DNA from: Larix sibirica
Lineage: Eukaryota; Streptophyta; Pinopsida; Pinales; Pinaceae
Length of the DNA stretch: 20,836 nucleotides
NCBI GenBank assembly: GCA_004151065.3
Contig: NWUY0300023979.1
Span: 10,043 to 30,878, forward strand
Direction of reading: 5' to 3'
Shown piece after piece: positions 8,405-19,158 of the stretch. How positions within the stretch are numbered: the first letter of the stretch is position 1; each line of letters begins with the position of its first letter. The position numbers were made by a program, and so were the translations under genes. The notes beneath the pieces were generated by a model. It worked only from the letters and a program-made list of their open reading frames with translations. It was not told the DNA's origin and did no database searches.

Positions 8405-10440
8405 GTAAATCCAAAATTTCAAAGCTATTTTTTACCAAAAGAAGATTCGAACACCCAACATCCAGTGTACAGAACTAGTCAAACTTAGTAACCAACAGTC
8501 TGAGCTCATTAATCATCTATCACCCTGGTATTTTATTGTCTACAAATCCCAACAATTTCTGTTTCTGTCATATAAAAATAGTAAATTATGTGCCCTAATT
8601 ATCCTAATTTACCCTGTAAATCATTTAACCTACTAGGAAAGTAAATCTCTCCAAGATGGCACCTAAGTCCAAAGATAAGTTAGCTAAGCCTAGATTCTAT
8701 GGCAATGAGCATGTATATGATCACTAAGAAGATATTTTTGATAACATCGTCACAAATTCATATTTAAATTATACAATTAAAAATGCTAAAGCCCTAGCTA
8801 TGGTAGATCAGGACGCCTACAACCTATGGAACTCAAATTTTGCTAGAACTGTCTTCCACAAAACTGTCTACTTTCCCGAGTTTTTGTCATGGTGTGTGGC
8901 CCAATATTCCCCAAGTATGAGAGTTGTCATGTCCTTGTATCTGTCTGAAACCATGTGTTTCATTAATGCCGAAACCTTGCAAAATATGTTCTACATCCCA
9001 TAATTCCTAGCCCTTCAAGACTTTATTGAGAAAACCCTCTCCAATTCCTACCAATCTTTGCAACCTTTCGACAAACCTCATTTTTTGTTCAATCACCTTG
9101 AGGAAGGAATGGTTGTTCCTACAATCCCGCCTCCTTACAGTTCTCAGTATTCTTTGAAAGTACCAGGAAATCCATCTCAATCATATGCACCATCATAGGT
9201 CTTCAAGATGATAATACAATGGATGATGTGATTTTAGGCACCCTACTTAGATTGACCCCAAAACCTGAGCTCAACCCTCCTAACTTTGACTTATACAGTT
9301 TCCTAGTAGAGGCCATTCATGAACAATTAGAAGAGCTTCCATCCACAAAGTGGTTCAGGTACCCCCCCTTTTTATTCTAAATGTTCATGTACCAGAATGT
9401 TAATCATTATAAGCATCTAAATCTGAAGACATCATATGAGCATGGCATTCAGACACCTGTATATGAATGGATTGAGTTATTCATGAGAATACCAAATAAT
9501 TAAAACTATGAAGAGTTTACAAATAAGGTAATGCGCATTACTTACAACTTGATCTTTGGTGCCTCACCTGCCAGGACGTTCCTTGAGAACAAGAAACATT
9601 TGAAGTTCACTCCAGACATGAGGTTTGGAGATTGGTTCTTGTATGAAGAGTATACAGTGATCAGAGTATATGGGTTTGAAAAAGATCCTTATAAGCTTCC
9701 AATGTTACTTACCCCTCGAATATTTGCAATGGAGTATGTTAGGCAGAGATTTATCTCAGATGAAATGCACATAAGGGATTTTAGACAACACAGGACTTTC
9801 CTCTTTCCTAAAGAAGTGGGGCCTTTTCAAATGAGAGGTTTGAATGCATTGAAATATATAGAAGGATTATTAAGCGAATTAAACATTGGAAAGGTAGAAA
9901 AGGGAGCCTATGACCCTCATAAATTTATATCCAATCAAAGATTAGCAAATGAGAATTTTGCTTACATGTGTGAACCTAGACCAAATTGGGAAAGGATTTC
10001 TAATAAATAAAGTTGGGAGGAAGTAAAAGATATTCAAAATAGCTTGTAAGAGCAGGATTCTATACAACAGTTAGAATGCTAGAAAAGGGGAGCAGAGGAG
10101 ATCCAAATAGATATGGAGATTGATGGTATTGAGCAATTCCCCCAACCCAAGAAATCCAGAACATAAGCTAAGGAGGAAAACCAAGTTGTGGTAGAGGGAG
10201 ATGAGTCTGAGGAGATCCCAAGAGAGTTGGTAGAATTGATATAATAGCATTAAATCAACTCAAAGAGAACCCCAATTAGATACACTCACTACCCATCTCT
10301 AGAGTCCACAATTCCACAAGGGTTACAAGCATCACCTTCAGGAGGCCCTGTAATAATCAAAACAGATTTGCAGTCAGAGTACAAATGGATCAGGGAAAGG
10401 AGCATGAGGTTGATAAATGATATCAGATACCAGATACTAG
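8405..10440 (+). repeat. Long direct repeat, copy 2
   Basis: Second copy of 6294-8329, nearly identical in sequence. Unlike copy 1 it continues past the repeat end without a break in the reading frame, so copy 2 is the better guide to the complete element. Confidence 0.92.
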
Positions 10441-12277
10441 CAGTAGAAAAATGACTCATTATAGTGGTTGATCATCATGAAGATACCTTCAAATTTTCTA
10501 TTCTAGAACCAAAGGTTCCAAAGCCTTCGAGTTCGAATCTAAGTGAATGGAGGGTTGATGAACACACGATGTACTTCAAACAATTTGGGAAAGTTGATAA
10601 GATGAATTTTTATAAGTAAGAAAGTGACATGATTCGCACTGAATTTGTAAAATCATTCAAGGAATATAGAAATTTAAGAGCAGCTTTAGAGAGATTTGAA
10701 CAACTATAGAAGGCTGAGAATTGGACCACTAGAGATAAACAAGTCACAATTAATTACCTTGAGGAAAAATTCATATCCCTGGGGGAAAATACTTTAGATG
10801 AGACTCAAGTTAAATAATTAATACAAAATAAATACAATGATATAGCCCAGTTGAGGAAGCAGCTAAAAATTCCCACTTGAGAACTAGTCCAGACTGTTGA
10901 GCTAAAGCAAGTTGAAGCAGAAAAGGAACAAATCTATGCTAGTATGATACAATATAAAAATATGGCAGAAGAGAGGTGGATCAAAATAGATGAGATTCAA
11001 TGGAAAATAGCTTCTCTAAAATTTCAAAACACCAATCTATCATCTAAACAAACCTCTCAAACAGAAGCCCCTAGAGCACAAGAAGAAATGTAGCCAGTAG
11101 CAGAGCTAGCATTAGTGGAAAAAGAGTCCCATAAGCAGGCTATAGAACAAGTATTAATTGACCTAATGGATGAGGATGATCTAGTGCAGAGAACAATTCA
11201 GTAGTTACCCAAAAAACCATATGATAGAGACAATAAAATCATATAGTTGGAGGTTGAGGTAAATCAAAAGGATGACAGGATTTTAGAATTAGAAGGTCAA
11301 GTTAGTAAACAAGAAGATGATATAACTGACTTAGAAACTAAGATAAATGAGGTAAAGAGTCATATTACAAAGTTTTCCAAATCAGCTCAAGAGGAGGCTA
11401 ATTTAGTTGAAAAGCAACTAGGGGAAATGCTAAAGCAGTTTAATATGGTTATTGATTAAAACAATAGAACCAAGAAACAACTAGAAGACCTTTAGATTGA
11501 CAACAAGACTTAGATGATAAATATATCTAGGATGATGGTGATGAAACAAACCTACTTGAGAAGAATGAAAGATAATACAAAGTAGTTAACTTATGAAATT
11601 AGTACTTTTAAAGGGTTGTTCAAAGACATGTTAAAGATTTGATTACCCTCTCGATGGGATGTAAAGGGGGAGGTGTATCCCAAGGAAGACTATAAAAATC
11701 AACTAACTGAAAAGATGAACCAAATAATTCAAGTTGATATTGTGGAAGGAGAATTTAGTGGAGAGCAAGTTGTGTATAGGATCAAGAATTATTTTGAAAT
11801 TTGGTTGGACTTAAAGAATATTGTGAAAATATTGGGACCAATTTCATATGAAAATACTACTAATGTAGATATATCACTACAGGATTTAAATGCCCTTAGG
11901 TACCCTATAGGGAAGGATTGAAAATCAGTAGTTTAATACCACAAATTATCCTTTCCACCTAAATTCCTATCAATAGGGAAAACATCAGGTCAATCATCTA
12001 GCCAAGCATCATGGCATACCTCAACACAACTTCCTGGTCATTTTTCTCATCAACCTACTCCTCTAGCTTTTATGCCACCTGGAGGACAAGTAAATATCCA
12101 AATGATGCATCAGATGAGCTAGGCATGCATACATCTAGTAATTCAAACAAGAAAGCAGACAGGTGGATATCGAGCTATGAGACCAAGTGTTTATATGAGA
12201 GGAAAAACACATCATCAACAGGAAAAAGGGAAAAAGAAAAGCTTGAGAAAGAGGAGCTAAAAGCAAAAAATTGTTAG
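8656..12277 (+). pseudogene. Unrecognised ~1,200-codon coiled-coil protein of a probable retroelement
   Basis: From ATG 8656 the frame shifts once near 9200. It then stays in one frame (codons starting at positions divisible by three) to about 12277, roughly 1,020 codons broken only by single stops (for example 9378, 9501, 10008, 10047, 10707, 11091, 11202, 11244, 11457, 11493, 11511, 11583). Order of regions: globular part to about 10005; acidic Glu-rich linker to about 10250; Arg/Lys-rich turn; long coiled coil about 10620-11640; a second compact part (YPKEDYKNQLTEKMNQIIQ to ALRYPIGKD) to 11921; a Pro/Gln-rich stretch (SHQPTPLAFMPPGGQ) about 11960-12110; and a basic tail (GYRAMRPSVYMRGK, then KKKSLRKR) to 12250. 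A coiled coil plus a basic tail would suit a self-assembling, nucleic-acid-binding protein such as an unusual gag, but no capsid motif, knuckle or pol is seen. Function unknown. Confidence 0.6.
10620..11640 (+). other. Coiled-coil region of the long protein
   Basis: About 340 codons dominated by Glu, Lys, Gln, Leu and Ile with heptad-like spacing and almost no Pro or Gly. Clear segments are RILELEGQVSKQEDDITDLE, TKINEVKSHITKF, EANLVEKQLGEMLKQF and, upstream, YNDIAQLRKQLKI and VELKQVEAEKEQIYASM. Long parallel coiled coils usually mediate oligomerisation. Point stops interrupt the region in this copy. Confidence 0.7.
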
Positions 12278-13309
12278 ACAGAGGTGAAAGTTAAAGTGAA
12301 AGGCACAAACTTAGAAAATAGTTACAAAATGGTTGGAGAAAAATAGAATTTTGTTACAAGCTATAAAGCTATAAAAGGATCATCGAACTCATGAATAAAG
12401 GGTGGCAATTTTTGTAGAGGTTCTCTAGGGAATTCTTGAATTGGTGAACTCCATGTACATGTAATAGATTTTTTTAGATTAAGATTGCATAGCAATTACA
12501 AAGATGTTTCTTCCTTTGTAAATTGTCTTACTCCATGTTTTGCCATATCTTTTCAGACAGTGTAATTGTCTCATGATATAATACAAAGCTTTTAGCAGCA
12601 GGTTCAACCATATGTGTGTTGCGAATGCATATATTGTTGAATGTTGAAGATGTTAACAGAGATTTCATGTTTTTATGACCTCTGGTACATCTCCAGAATG
12701 TGTATGCATGCTAGTTGTATTTGAAGTATTCATATATTGTAGTTTCTGTACATGTTATGCTGCCAGTAAATTCATACAACCTTGTGAGATATTTACGTTC
12801 TATTATAGCTATTGAATTCTTTAGTTAAAGCTCAATATGTTGTTCTACCATTAAATGTCAGATAATTGTCTTGCAGGCACCTCCAATATTTTCAATTGTT
12901 TCCATCTGCTAAATCCACATTCACTCATATTCAAAGCATTGCAATGCTCTGTAAATTTCCTCCAAGATGATGTTATTTGTATATAACTTGTTCAAAGTTT
13001 TTCATTCATAGATATATTCAAGAAAATTCAAAGTCGCAACATAATCTCTTTGAGATCTAGATCTAGGATCTATAAAAGTTGAGCCCTATTATGCCTTGTC
13101 ATATGCTAGCTTCAACCTATGATGCCTCAAGGAACTAACAACGAGGAATCTCTAGAAGAAAATGGAATATCTCTTGTTCACCTATGTCCCTATAAATAAT
13201 GGTTTCACACAACAAACTCTTCTATGCACATGTTTTTGGTTCATTTAGATTCTCGATAGAAGATGCACACAACAACATATTGTAGAATTTTTTGATCCTT
13301 TTTAAGATT
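12278..13309. other. No recognised gene
   Basis: AT-rich sequence after the basic tail. It may begin as the 3' untranslated part of the long ORF unit. TATAAAAGG at about 12371 and a TTGTCTTGCAG acceptor-like site near 12868-12878 are present, but neither has a partner that makes a gene model. No pol domain follows the coiled-coil ORF on either strand. Confidence 0.4.
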
Positions 13310-13675
13310 TTGCTCCATAATTTGATATGTATTTAAAGACCACACACTTCGAAAGAACATGTTTCCAATCTCTATTATCCATCCAGAGCATCAATATTGT
13401 TTCACGATTACATGTATTCAATTTATAATCATTTATTATATATTCATATTTTTTCTCCATTCTCTTCAACATAATTTTTAACTAATCACATAGATCTCTT
13501 GGTGGCTTATATTGACATGCCAATATTCTAACATTTTTTTGGAGGCAATATTTCTTATTGCAATTTATGTGAGACTTAGCACAATATATAAGCTATTCAT
13601 AATCCATCATTGGATCATATTGAAATATTTGTTGTATTTCCTTTAAGCAAGGATGACCATCACCATTGAGTTTAA
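13310..13675 (-). other. Unrecognised decayed reading frame
   Basis: A minus-strand frame of about 122 codons with only two stops. It contains GDGHPCLKEIQQIFQYDPMM, a Cys-rich part (CAKSHINCNKKYC, QKNVRILACQYKPP) and MLWMDNRDWKHVLSKCVVF. The amino-acid makeup looks more protein-like than its surroundings, but I recognise no family, and a run this open is not improbable given the number of frames examined. Confidence 0.2.
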
Positions 13676-14159
13676 CTTGTATCCGGGGTCAACCTATGTA
13701 TTCATAGTGGTGGGGTGGTGAAGGTTCTAGGAGTGGGACCCATGGGAGACACATTACAAGTGGGAAATGAAGGGTGTCGGGGTTGGGAATTCATCACCAA
13801 TTCAAATTCGCGAGCTCTATCACAAGCTTCCAACTAAGTGCAAGGCCACTACATAAGGACATGTACACAAATGGTCACCTTGAGGCCACTTATGAAACAT
13901 TCTAAAAAAAATTCAAAGAGGCATTCAATGCAAATTGTCAACTGTTGAAACACTATAATATAGTCTAGAACAATGCCAATTTAGCACAATTTGGTCAAGG
14001 CCCAAATAGTGAGTGTCACAACCAAAATGCTCATAAAGGATCTTCACAAATTGGCTCCAATGGACATAATTATGATAAGATTTCTAGTACCATTGCCACC
14101 ATTTCCATAGTTTAGGATATAAATATAAAACCCCAATTTTAAATTTCTGAGTATCATGT
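13676..14159. other. No recognised gene
   Basis: Mixed sequence with a locally GC-richer patch (about 13685-13800). In the LTR interpretation this should be the remainder of the second copia LTR, but I see no convincing similarity to 16121-16700, so it has either diverged or been replaced. Confidence 0.35.
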
Positions 14160-14370
14160 GCCCATTTCGGCTAAAAGTAGAAATCCAGGAGCTCTATAAA
14201 TGGAAGTTGGGTTATAAATAGTAGTGCAGGCCCTTAAGAGCTTAGGATGAAGCTCTAGGTGACTTAGAAGGCCAAATTGAATTCAATTTGGACATGTAGG
14301 CTCATGATATCATATCCTAAGTCCCTATGTATGATAATTAAGCTATGGAGAGGATTATTATGCTATAACA
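14160..14370 (-). repeat. Partial copia LTR (3' copy, 5' part)
   Basis: Aligns to 16701-16909 with scattered mismatches and small indels. Shared blocks include CTATAAATGG, TTGGGTTATA, GACTTAGAAGGCCAAATTG, CTCATGATAT and CCTAAGTCCCTA. Read on the minus strand it begins TGTTATAGC, a normal LTR start, directly after a G-tract at 14376-14371. Identity looks like roughly three quarters, so the element is old. Confidence 0.7.
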
Positions 14371-14376
14371 CCCCCC
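14371..14376 (-). other. Candidate polypurine tract
   Basis: Minus-strand GGGGGG immediately precedes the LTR start TGTTA. Retroelements prime plus-strand DNA synthesis from such a tract next to the 3' LTR. The tract is short, and the position is the main support. Confidence 0.4.
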
Positions 14377-14399
14377 ATAAGTCAAACTAGGTTAGATAA

Positions 14400-14645
14400 A
14401 TGGAAAAGAAAAATGGGTCTCGACAATGTTCCAACCATGTTAGGTACCCATGTACAAAATATTCTCTAAAATTGAGTAAGACGGATAACTACATGGGAAC
14501 CCCCCCAATAAAATACAATGTAAAGAATGCAAATGAGAAGGCTGATGAGCATGCTCAGAAAAAGCCTTCAATTTCAAGGAAACTCACAGTTGGTGAATTG
14601 CTTCTCAATGAAGGGCCTTGTGAAGATGCTTGCAAACTTTTTTGA
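14400..14645 (+). other. Unrecognised 81-codon open frame
   Basis: A Lys-rich open frame (ADEHAQKKPSISRKLTVGEL and on) inside the deleted interior of the copia element. No family is recognised, and it lies on the strand opposite the element's genes. It could be a fragment of unrelated sequence inserted there or a chance frame. Confidence 0.15.
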
Positions 14646-14699
14646 ACTGCTGCTTTTCTTGGAATGCATGTGATCCTATTCATGATCCAAACACTATGA

Positions 14700-15178
14700 A
14701 GTGCTTGAATGATGGTTCTTAACCACTCCTTGCTTTGAAGGGAGGAAACCCCTTGAAACGTTTGTGTGGAACTTGGTGAATTTTAGGAGCAAAAGTTCTA
14801 GATCCTAAGTTTGAAGAAACATTCTTGAGGTCTTCTTCAACGAGAACTTGATTTGGGAAAATTTATCCCTTATGTATGTGATGGTTTTGTACTAATGCAT
14901 ATCATTGAGATCTTGATCATGAATATGTTCTCTAGTGCATAGTAAAAACTTGTTGATCACCTCTTCTTTTGGGCATGTAAAAGGGTCTTCCTCAGCTAAG
15001 TGGTGGATCAATGCATACCCCAATGTGGTATGGGTTTTGCAAGGCTCAATTCATGTGAATATGTCCCCATATGCCATATGTTTGGAATATTTTGAATCAA
15101 GGATGCATAAAGTGGAAACTATTGTAAGTGCATACATGCAACTAGCATTCTCTGGTGTCACATCATACCTGTTGTGAT
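14700..15178 (-). pseudogene. Copia protease-like frame downstream of gag
   Basis: A single minus-strand frame of about 160 codons with four stops starts RYDVTPENASCMYALTIVS and includes CILDSKYSKHMAYGDIFT at about 15100-15047. This resembles the copia protease signature 'W(I/L)xDSG(A/C)SxHMTGD', with the catalytic Asp-Ser kept but Gly replaced by Lys and Cys by Tyr. The location, about 120 bases after the gag zinc knuckle, is where the copia protease should be. Beyond it (ALIHHLAEEDPFTCPKEEV and on) I cannot match integrase, so the rest is unassigned. The protease would cut the polyprotein; this copy cannot. Confidence 0.45.
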
Positions 15179-15222
15179 CCTCCTATTTATTTTCTTGAAA
15201 AAAAAATGTACCTACAATATTA

Positions 15223-16002
15223 TTATTTATGTGGTCCTTTATTGCAATAAGTAGACCATGGCCTCTGCTCTTTAGTCTTTCCATCATCAGAGTTAGAATC
15301 TTCACGAGAAATCCTTGGAGTTTGCTCTTTTTTTTCCTTGTATGTCGGATTTTGCTTGCTTGTGCCCTTATTCATTTCATTGGATGCAAGTGCATGTGAC
15401 TTTGAGGTCTTTTTCATGTCCATTTGTGAGAACTTATCTTTCTCTTGAAAGAGGGAGGCATCAAATGCATCCAAAGTAGGAATTTTGTAGGAGGCTCCAA
15501 GAGCCAATGTAGTTGAATGAAAGGAGGAAACAAACACATTGTAATATCGGCCCAATTTAGAGAGAATTGAGAGGACCATTTGTGTTCCAACCTTCTCGAT
15601 ATTACACATATTCATATGTAATAGAAATTATTTGAACTTGGTGAAAAACTCTTGTATAGAGTCAAATTCACATGGTCTCAAGTTGATTAGTTCAACCTCC
15701 AATTGATGGTCTCTCATGTCATGTTTTGTTGTAAAGAGGGTGGACATTGTGGTCCATACTTCATTTGGATTCTTCTTAAATTCAATGTGGTAGAGTAGGT
15801 CCATAGAAACTGAATAGCAAAGTATCCTGAATGGTTCATCGATCATGTTCAAGTATTTAGACTTTTCAACTACTGAATTTGGTTCTTCCTCGATGTCCAT
15901 TGTGATCCCGTACAGCCCCTTCATCCTCAAGATCATTTCTACTCTTGATTTACATTTGAAATAGTTGAAGGGGGTTGGAATATATTGGGGATATAGATCC
16001 AT
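15223..16002 (-). pseudogene. Ty1/copia gag
   Basis: Minus-strand frame from ATG 16002 (MDLYPQYIPTPFNYFKCKSR) in one frame to 15223, broken by a single TAA near 15626. Blocks fit the copia gag (UBN2-type) order: NYFKCKSRVEMILRMKGLY, then the HIEFKKNPNEVWTTMSTLF helix, the stretch MRDHQLEVELINLR, SIQEFFTKFK and, after the stop, MVLSILSKLGRYYNVFVSSF. The C-terminal part is Lys/Ser-rich and ends in a zinc knuckle remnant STYCNKGPHK, whose first Cys is Ser. Total about 260 codons, usual for copia gag. It lies about 100 bases downstream of the primer-binding site and upstream of the protease-like frame. Confidence 0.8.
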
Positions 16003-16105
16003 GGCTACAAATGTGATTCTTTATGGCTATACATGTGGTTCAACCTGCAATGTAGCTTGATCTCTGGAAAACAAAAACTAGTATACCAACGTGTTTAGCA
16101 CCCTT

Positions 16106-16120
16106 GCAACTCTGATGCCA
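16106..16120 (-). other. Primer-binding site (tRNA-Met-iMet type)
   Basis: On the minus strand the LTR end ...TTCTACA is followed directly by TGGCATCAGAGTTGC. Plant copia elements typically carry TGGTATCAGAGC, complementary to the 3' end of initiator tRNA-Met; here one T is C, and the sequence differs after GAG. It primes minus-strand DNA synthesis. Confidence 0.75.
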
Positions 16121-16909
16121 TGTAGAATTTGAGCATGTAGATACAAATACTAATAAATATATAAATACTATGAAAGAGATCAAAAAATAAAAAAAAATTC
16201 ATGCAATAAATGTTTTAAACATTAATCATTGCACAAAAGAAATAGATCAATAACATGTGAAATTGCTATATTACATCGTCAAATAAAGTATGTAGAAAGA
16301 GAATACATGCAGAAAATTTGAATTAGGTCTTAGGAGGAAATTCAAATTGCTCATATAGTGCATGAGATCCTAGCCAGGATTAAATAGATCCAAAATTCCC
16401 TTTGTTATCCATGCACATTGTCTAAGATGAGTTAACTAACTCAAGGATACCCTAAGTGGACTTAGCTCCCTGTATGCAAGGACTAACCTATTATAATTGA
16501 CAGAAGGCACATGAAATTGAATTAAGGCACCTGCATGAGGTACACATCCCTAAAAGGACTCAAATGATGCATTATTGGATTAAAGTGGCCATTAGGATCA
16601 GTCAAGAACTTGATTAGTGGAGTGGTTCCCCATGAATTACTCTGTGACTCAACCTGCACTCAAGATTTCCTAAATCAGGGAGAGATCCTCAAATTAAGGA
16701 ATGCATTTATGTCAGCTAAAAATAGACATCTGGGATCACTATAAATGGTATTTGGGTTATAGATAGGAGTGTATACCCCTAGGAGATTAGGATGATGCTC
16801 CAGGGTGACTTAGAAGGCCAAATTGGATGTAATTTGAACCTGCAGACTCATGATATAACCTAAGTCCCTAGGTAAGAGAATGAACCTATGGAGGGTGGTT
16901 GTTCTAAAA
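16121..16909 (-). repeat. Copia 5' LTR (789 bp)
   Basis: On the minus strand it runs from about TTTTAGAACA (16909; TG start probably lost, compare TGTTATAGCA at 14370) to TTCTACA at 16121, where the primer-binding site begins. Its 5' 210 bases recur at 14160-14370. An AT-rich run with TATATAAATAC at about 16158-16168 is present. Target-site duplications could not be identified. Confidence 0.65.
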
Positions 16910-19140
16910 AATGTCTACTTGCACACCTATTACTAATGATTCATTGCAGATTCAATACTTCCATTGCATTCATTGCGTTGCACAACAATTGCATCCATTG
17001 CATTTGAATTATGGATTGTATCCTTGGAAGAAACATGTTGATAAATGTCCACCTCTTGCACAACACCTTTTTTACATTTTGATTTGCATACGTCTGTTCC
17101 ATGGGCTTGGAACATAGTTGCATGCTTTGCAACACTCATTTATTCCTTTGTAATGCAACATTTATTTATTCTATTTTAGTCTTTTCTAACATGGAAAATA
17201 CAAAAAAAATGAATATTTATAAAATAAGAGAGAGGGGGGACCATTGTTATTAAGGAAGCGAGTAAATTGTGTCCCCCTTGAACAAAGCACCAATTTTGTG
17301 TCTTCTCAACTACTTGGGTTGTAGTATTTCCTTAGGAATATGAACCATGATCTATGAGTTTGTACTCCTCTAGTTGGTTACTCTTCTAATCATTACAAAG
17401 AATACGTTAATGCCACTTGTGTTGCATATTTATATCATTATTCCCTTTGTGCCAAATGCTTCCCAAGTCATCGTTGCATCATGCTAATATTTAAGGGTTG
17501 TATTTAACATGTGTCAGACATTCCTTAGTTTCCATATTTATTCATGTCATCATTCCATGTTGTCAAGTTGATTTTAGTTTCATCATCAAAATCATTGCTT
17601 GAATCATGCTAGTGTATAAGTTCCCCATTGAATTCTCAATGATGGGTTATTTCTGATTTCTTATGACACATTTCTATAAGGGATTGACCTAGATCAGTCA
17701 TTGGGACCCTAGCTCATATATCATTATTGGTAGGTTACCTTGCACTCGGCAGAAGAAATATCATCATTGGTCGTAGACTGAGTAGTTTCCCATATGTTCA
17801 CCAGTAAGATCTCTATTCAGATTTTGAGATTCATGCCATACATTGGATTCCATTCTCATTATTTGTGGAATTCCTTTCCTTTGTCAACAAATTTCATTAT
17901 TGGTTGTTTCTCAAAGGGTATTTTCCATCTGCTACCTTCATCTAGAGCATGCAAGAGACATATGTAGTGGTGTTCATGTAAACATTTTGCACAAGACCTT
18001 TCAAAATACATCAATACTTTTCCTATGATGATGTTGGTTTATGGAGGGTTCCTTAATTCCTTCCTTCAAATGAATATCTCCCCATGGAATTCAACTCATT
18101 TTATCCAAGAGAGGGATTTAAAGTCCTTTTCAATACCCTTTGACTTGCAGTCATTAGTTGTAGGTTCCCTCACTATCAATAGTAGGAATGCATCAATGTC
18201 CCCTAATTGGTAGATTTACAAGTGTTCCACCATAGCACATTTATTCACACTTGATAGAGTGCATTGAGTATCTTGATGCGTAGTACCATCATTGGTGCCT
18301 AGTTTCTTGTGTTTGTTAACAATATACATCAATGAACAATAACCAAATGATATCCCCCATTTTCTACTTCAGATCATTTATTCACATGGTAAGGATACCT
18401 ACATCATGATGATTTGGATTGAAGAAACCTAGTTACAGTAGCATTACCACTTTTATGATCTTGTTTAAGTTTCACAATACTATACCACACACTCTATGAC
18501 ATTAGTACTTCATGGAGAACCAAGTTGTTCTTATATAATTTCCAGTTGTTCTGCTGATGATTATTGAGACATAGATACACATTGTATTTTCTCATGGATA
18601 CGATCTATTTTTTAAATGGATCCACCATGTATATTTTCATGGCCATGATTCAACATATTATATACTTCATGGATACATAGTGTACTTGATTTGGTTCCCA
18701 TGCTTGTTTCCACCTGAGAATGGGTATGTCTTCCTTGGGGAAGAGTTTTGATTTGATACTTAGTTTTTGTTGCAAGTACCTTTGGGGATAATTTTAGGGA
18801 AACTCCACCTAATTATGATCGGCATATATATCCAATTATTATAATGTATTTTGGCCATCAACTACCTTTCTTACGCAACACATTAGGGAGCATTTGTTAT
18901 AGCACAAATTGGCACTTCAATGATTCTAATGACCTTAATGGAATCTAGGTGACTCTAACGGCATCAAAGCATTCCAAAAAACATCCAACTATATGTAACC
19001 AATTTGTAAATGTCCCTAATATTATCTAAATATTCCCTAATCATTGTGACATGCCTTGAATAAGGTGTTGGATCCATCCATAATTATTGATTCTACCTCA
19101 GGACATGCTATCAACTCCTTCATATCAATTTCCACTAAAA
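16910..19140. other. No recognised gene
   Basis: More than 2 kb of AT-rich sequence in which all frames are short or carry stops at roughly the rate expected by chance. Noted inside it: a cluster of CATTGC/TTGCA words at 16965-17010 and a recurring (T)CAT(T/C)ATTGGT word at 17721, 17761, 17893 and 18287. The short overlapping frames on both strands at 16911-17139 are open because of that low-complexity run. Confidence 0.45.
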
Positions 19141-19158
19141 AGTGATGGTATCGAGGGA

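Noticed and set aside
8178-8438. Minus-strand 86-codon open frame
   Set aside because: It crosses the N at 8404 and the repeat boundary and lies opposite the long plus-strand protein.
12011-12277. Open frame of 88 codons starting with Met-Ala-Tyr-Leu
   Set aside because: Shadow of the Pro/Gln-rich and basic tail, which reads in the frame continuing from 11673-11921.
13281-13290. TGTAGAATTT, identical to the LTR end at 16121-16130, as a possible end of the second copia LTR
   Set aside because: Similarity stops after ten bases, the resulting LTR would be about 300 bases too long, and a related word also occurs near 3659.
14935-15177. Plus-strand 80-codon open frame
   Set aside because: Lies opposite the minus-strand protease-like frame, which carries a recognisable motif in the expected position.
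16911-17139. Overlapping open frames on both strands
   Set aside because: Openness on both strands is explained by a low-complexity run of CATTGC/TTGCA words; no domain is seen.
17843-18213. Minus-strand frame of about 165 codons with several stops
   Set aside because: The number of stops is close to chance for this composition, and no motif was found.
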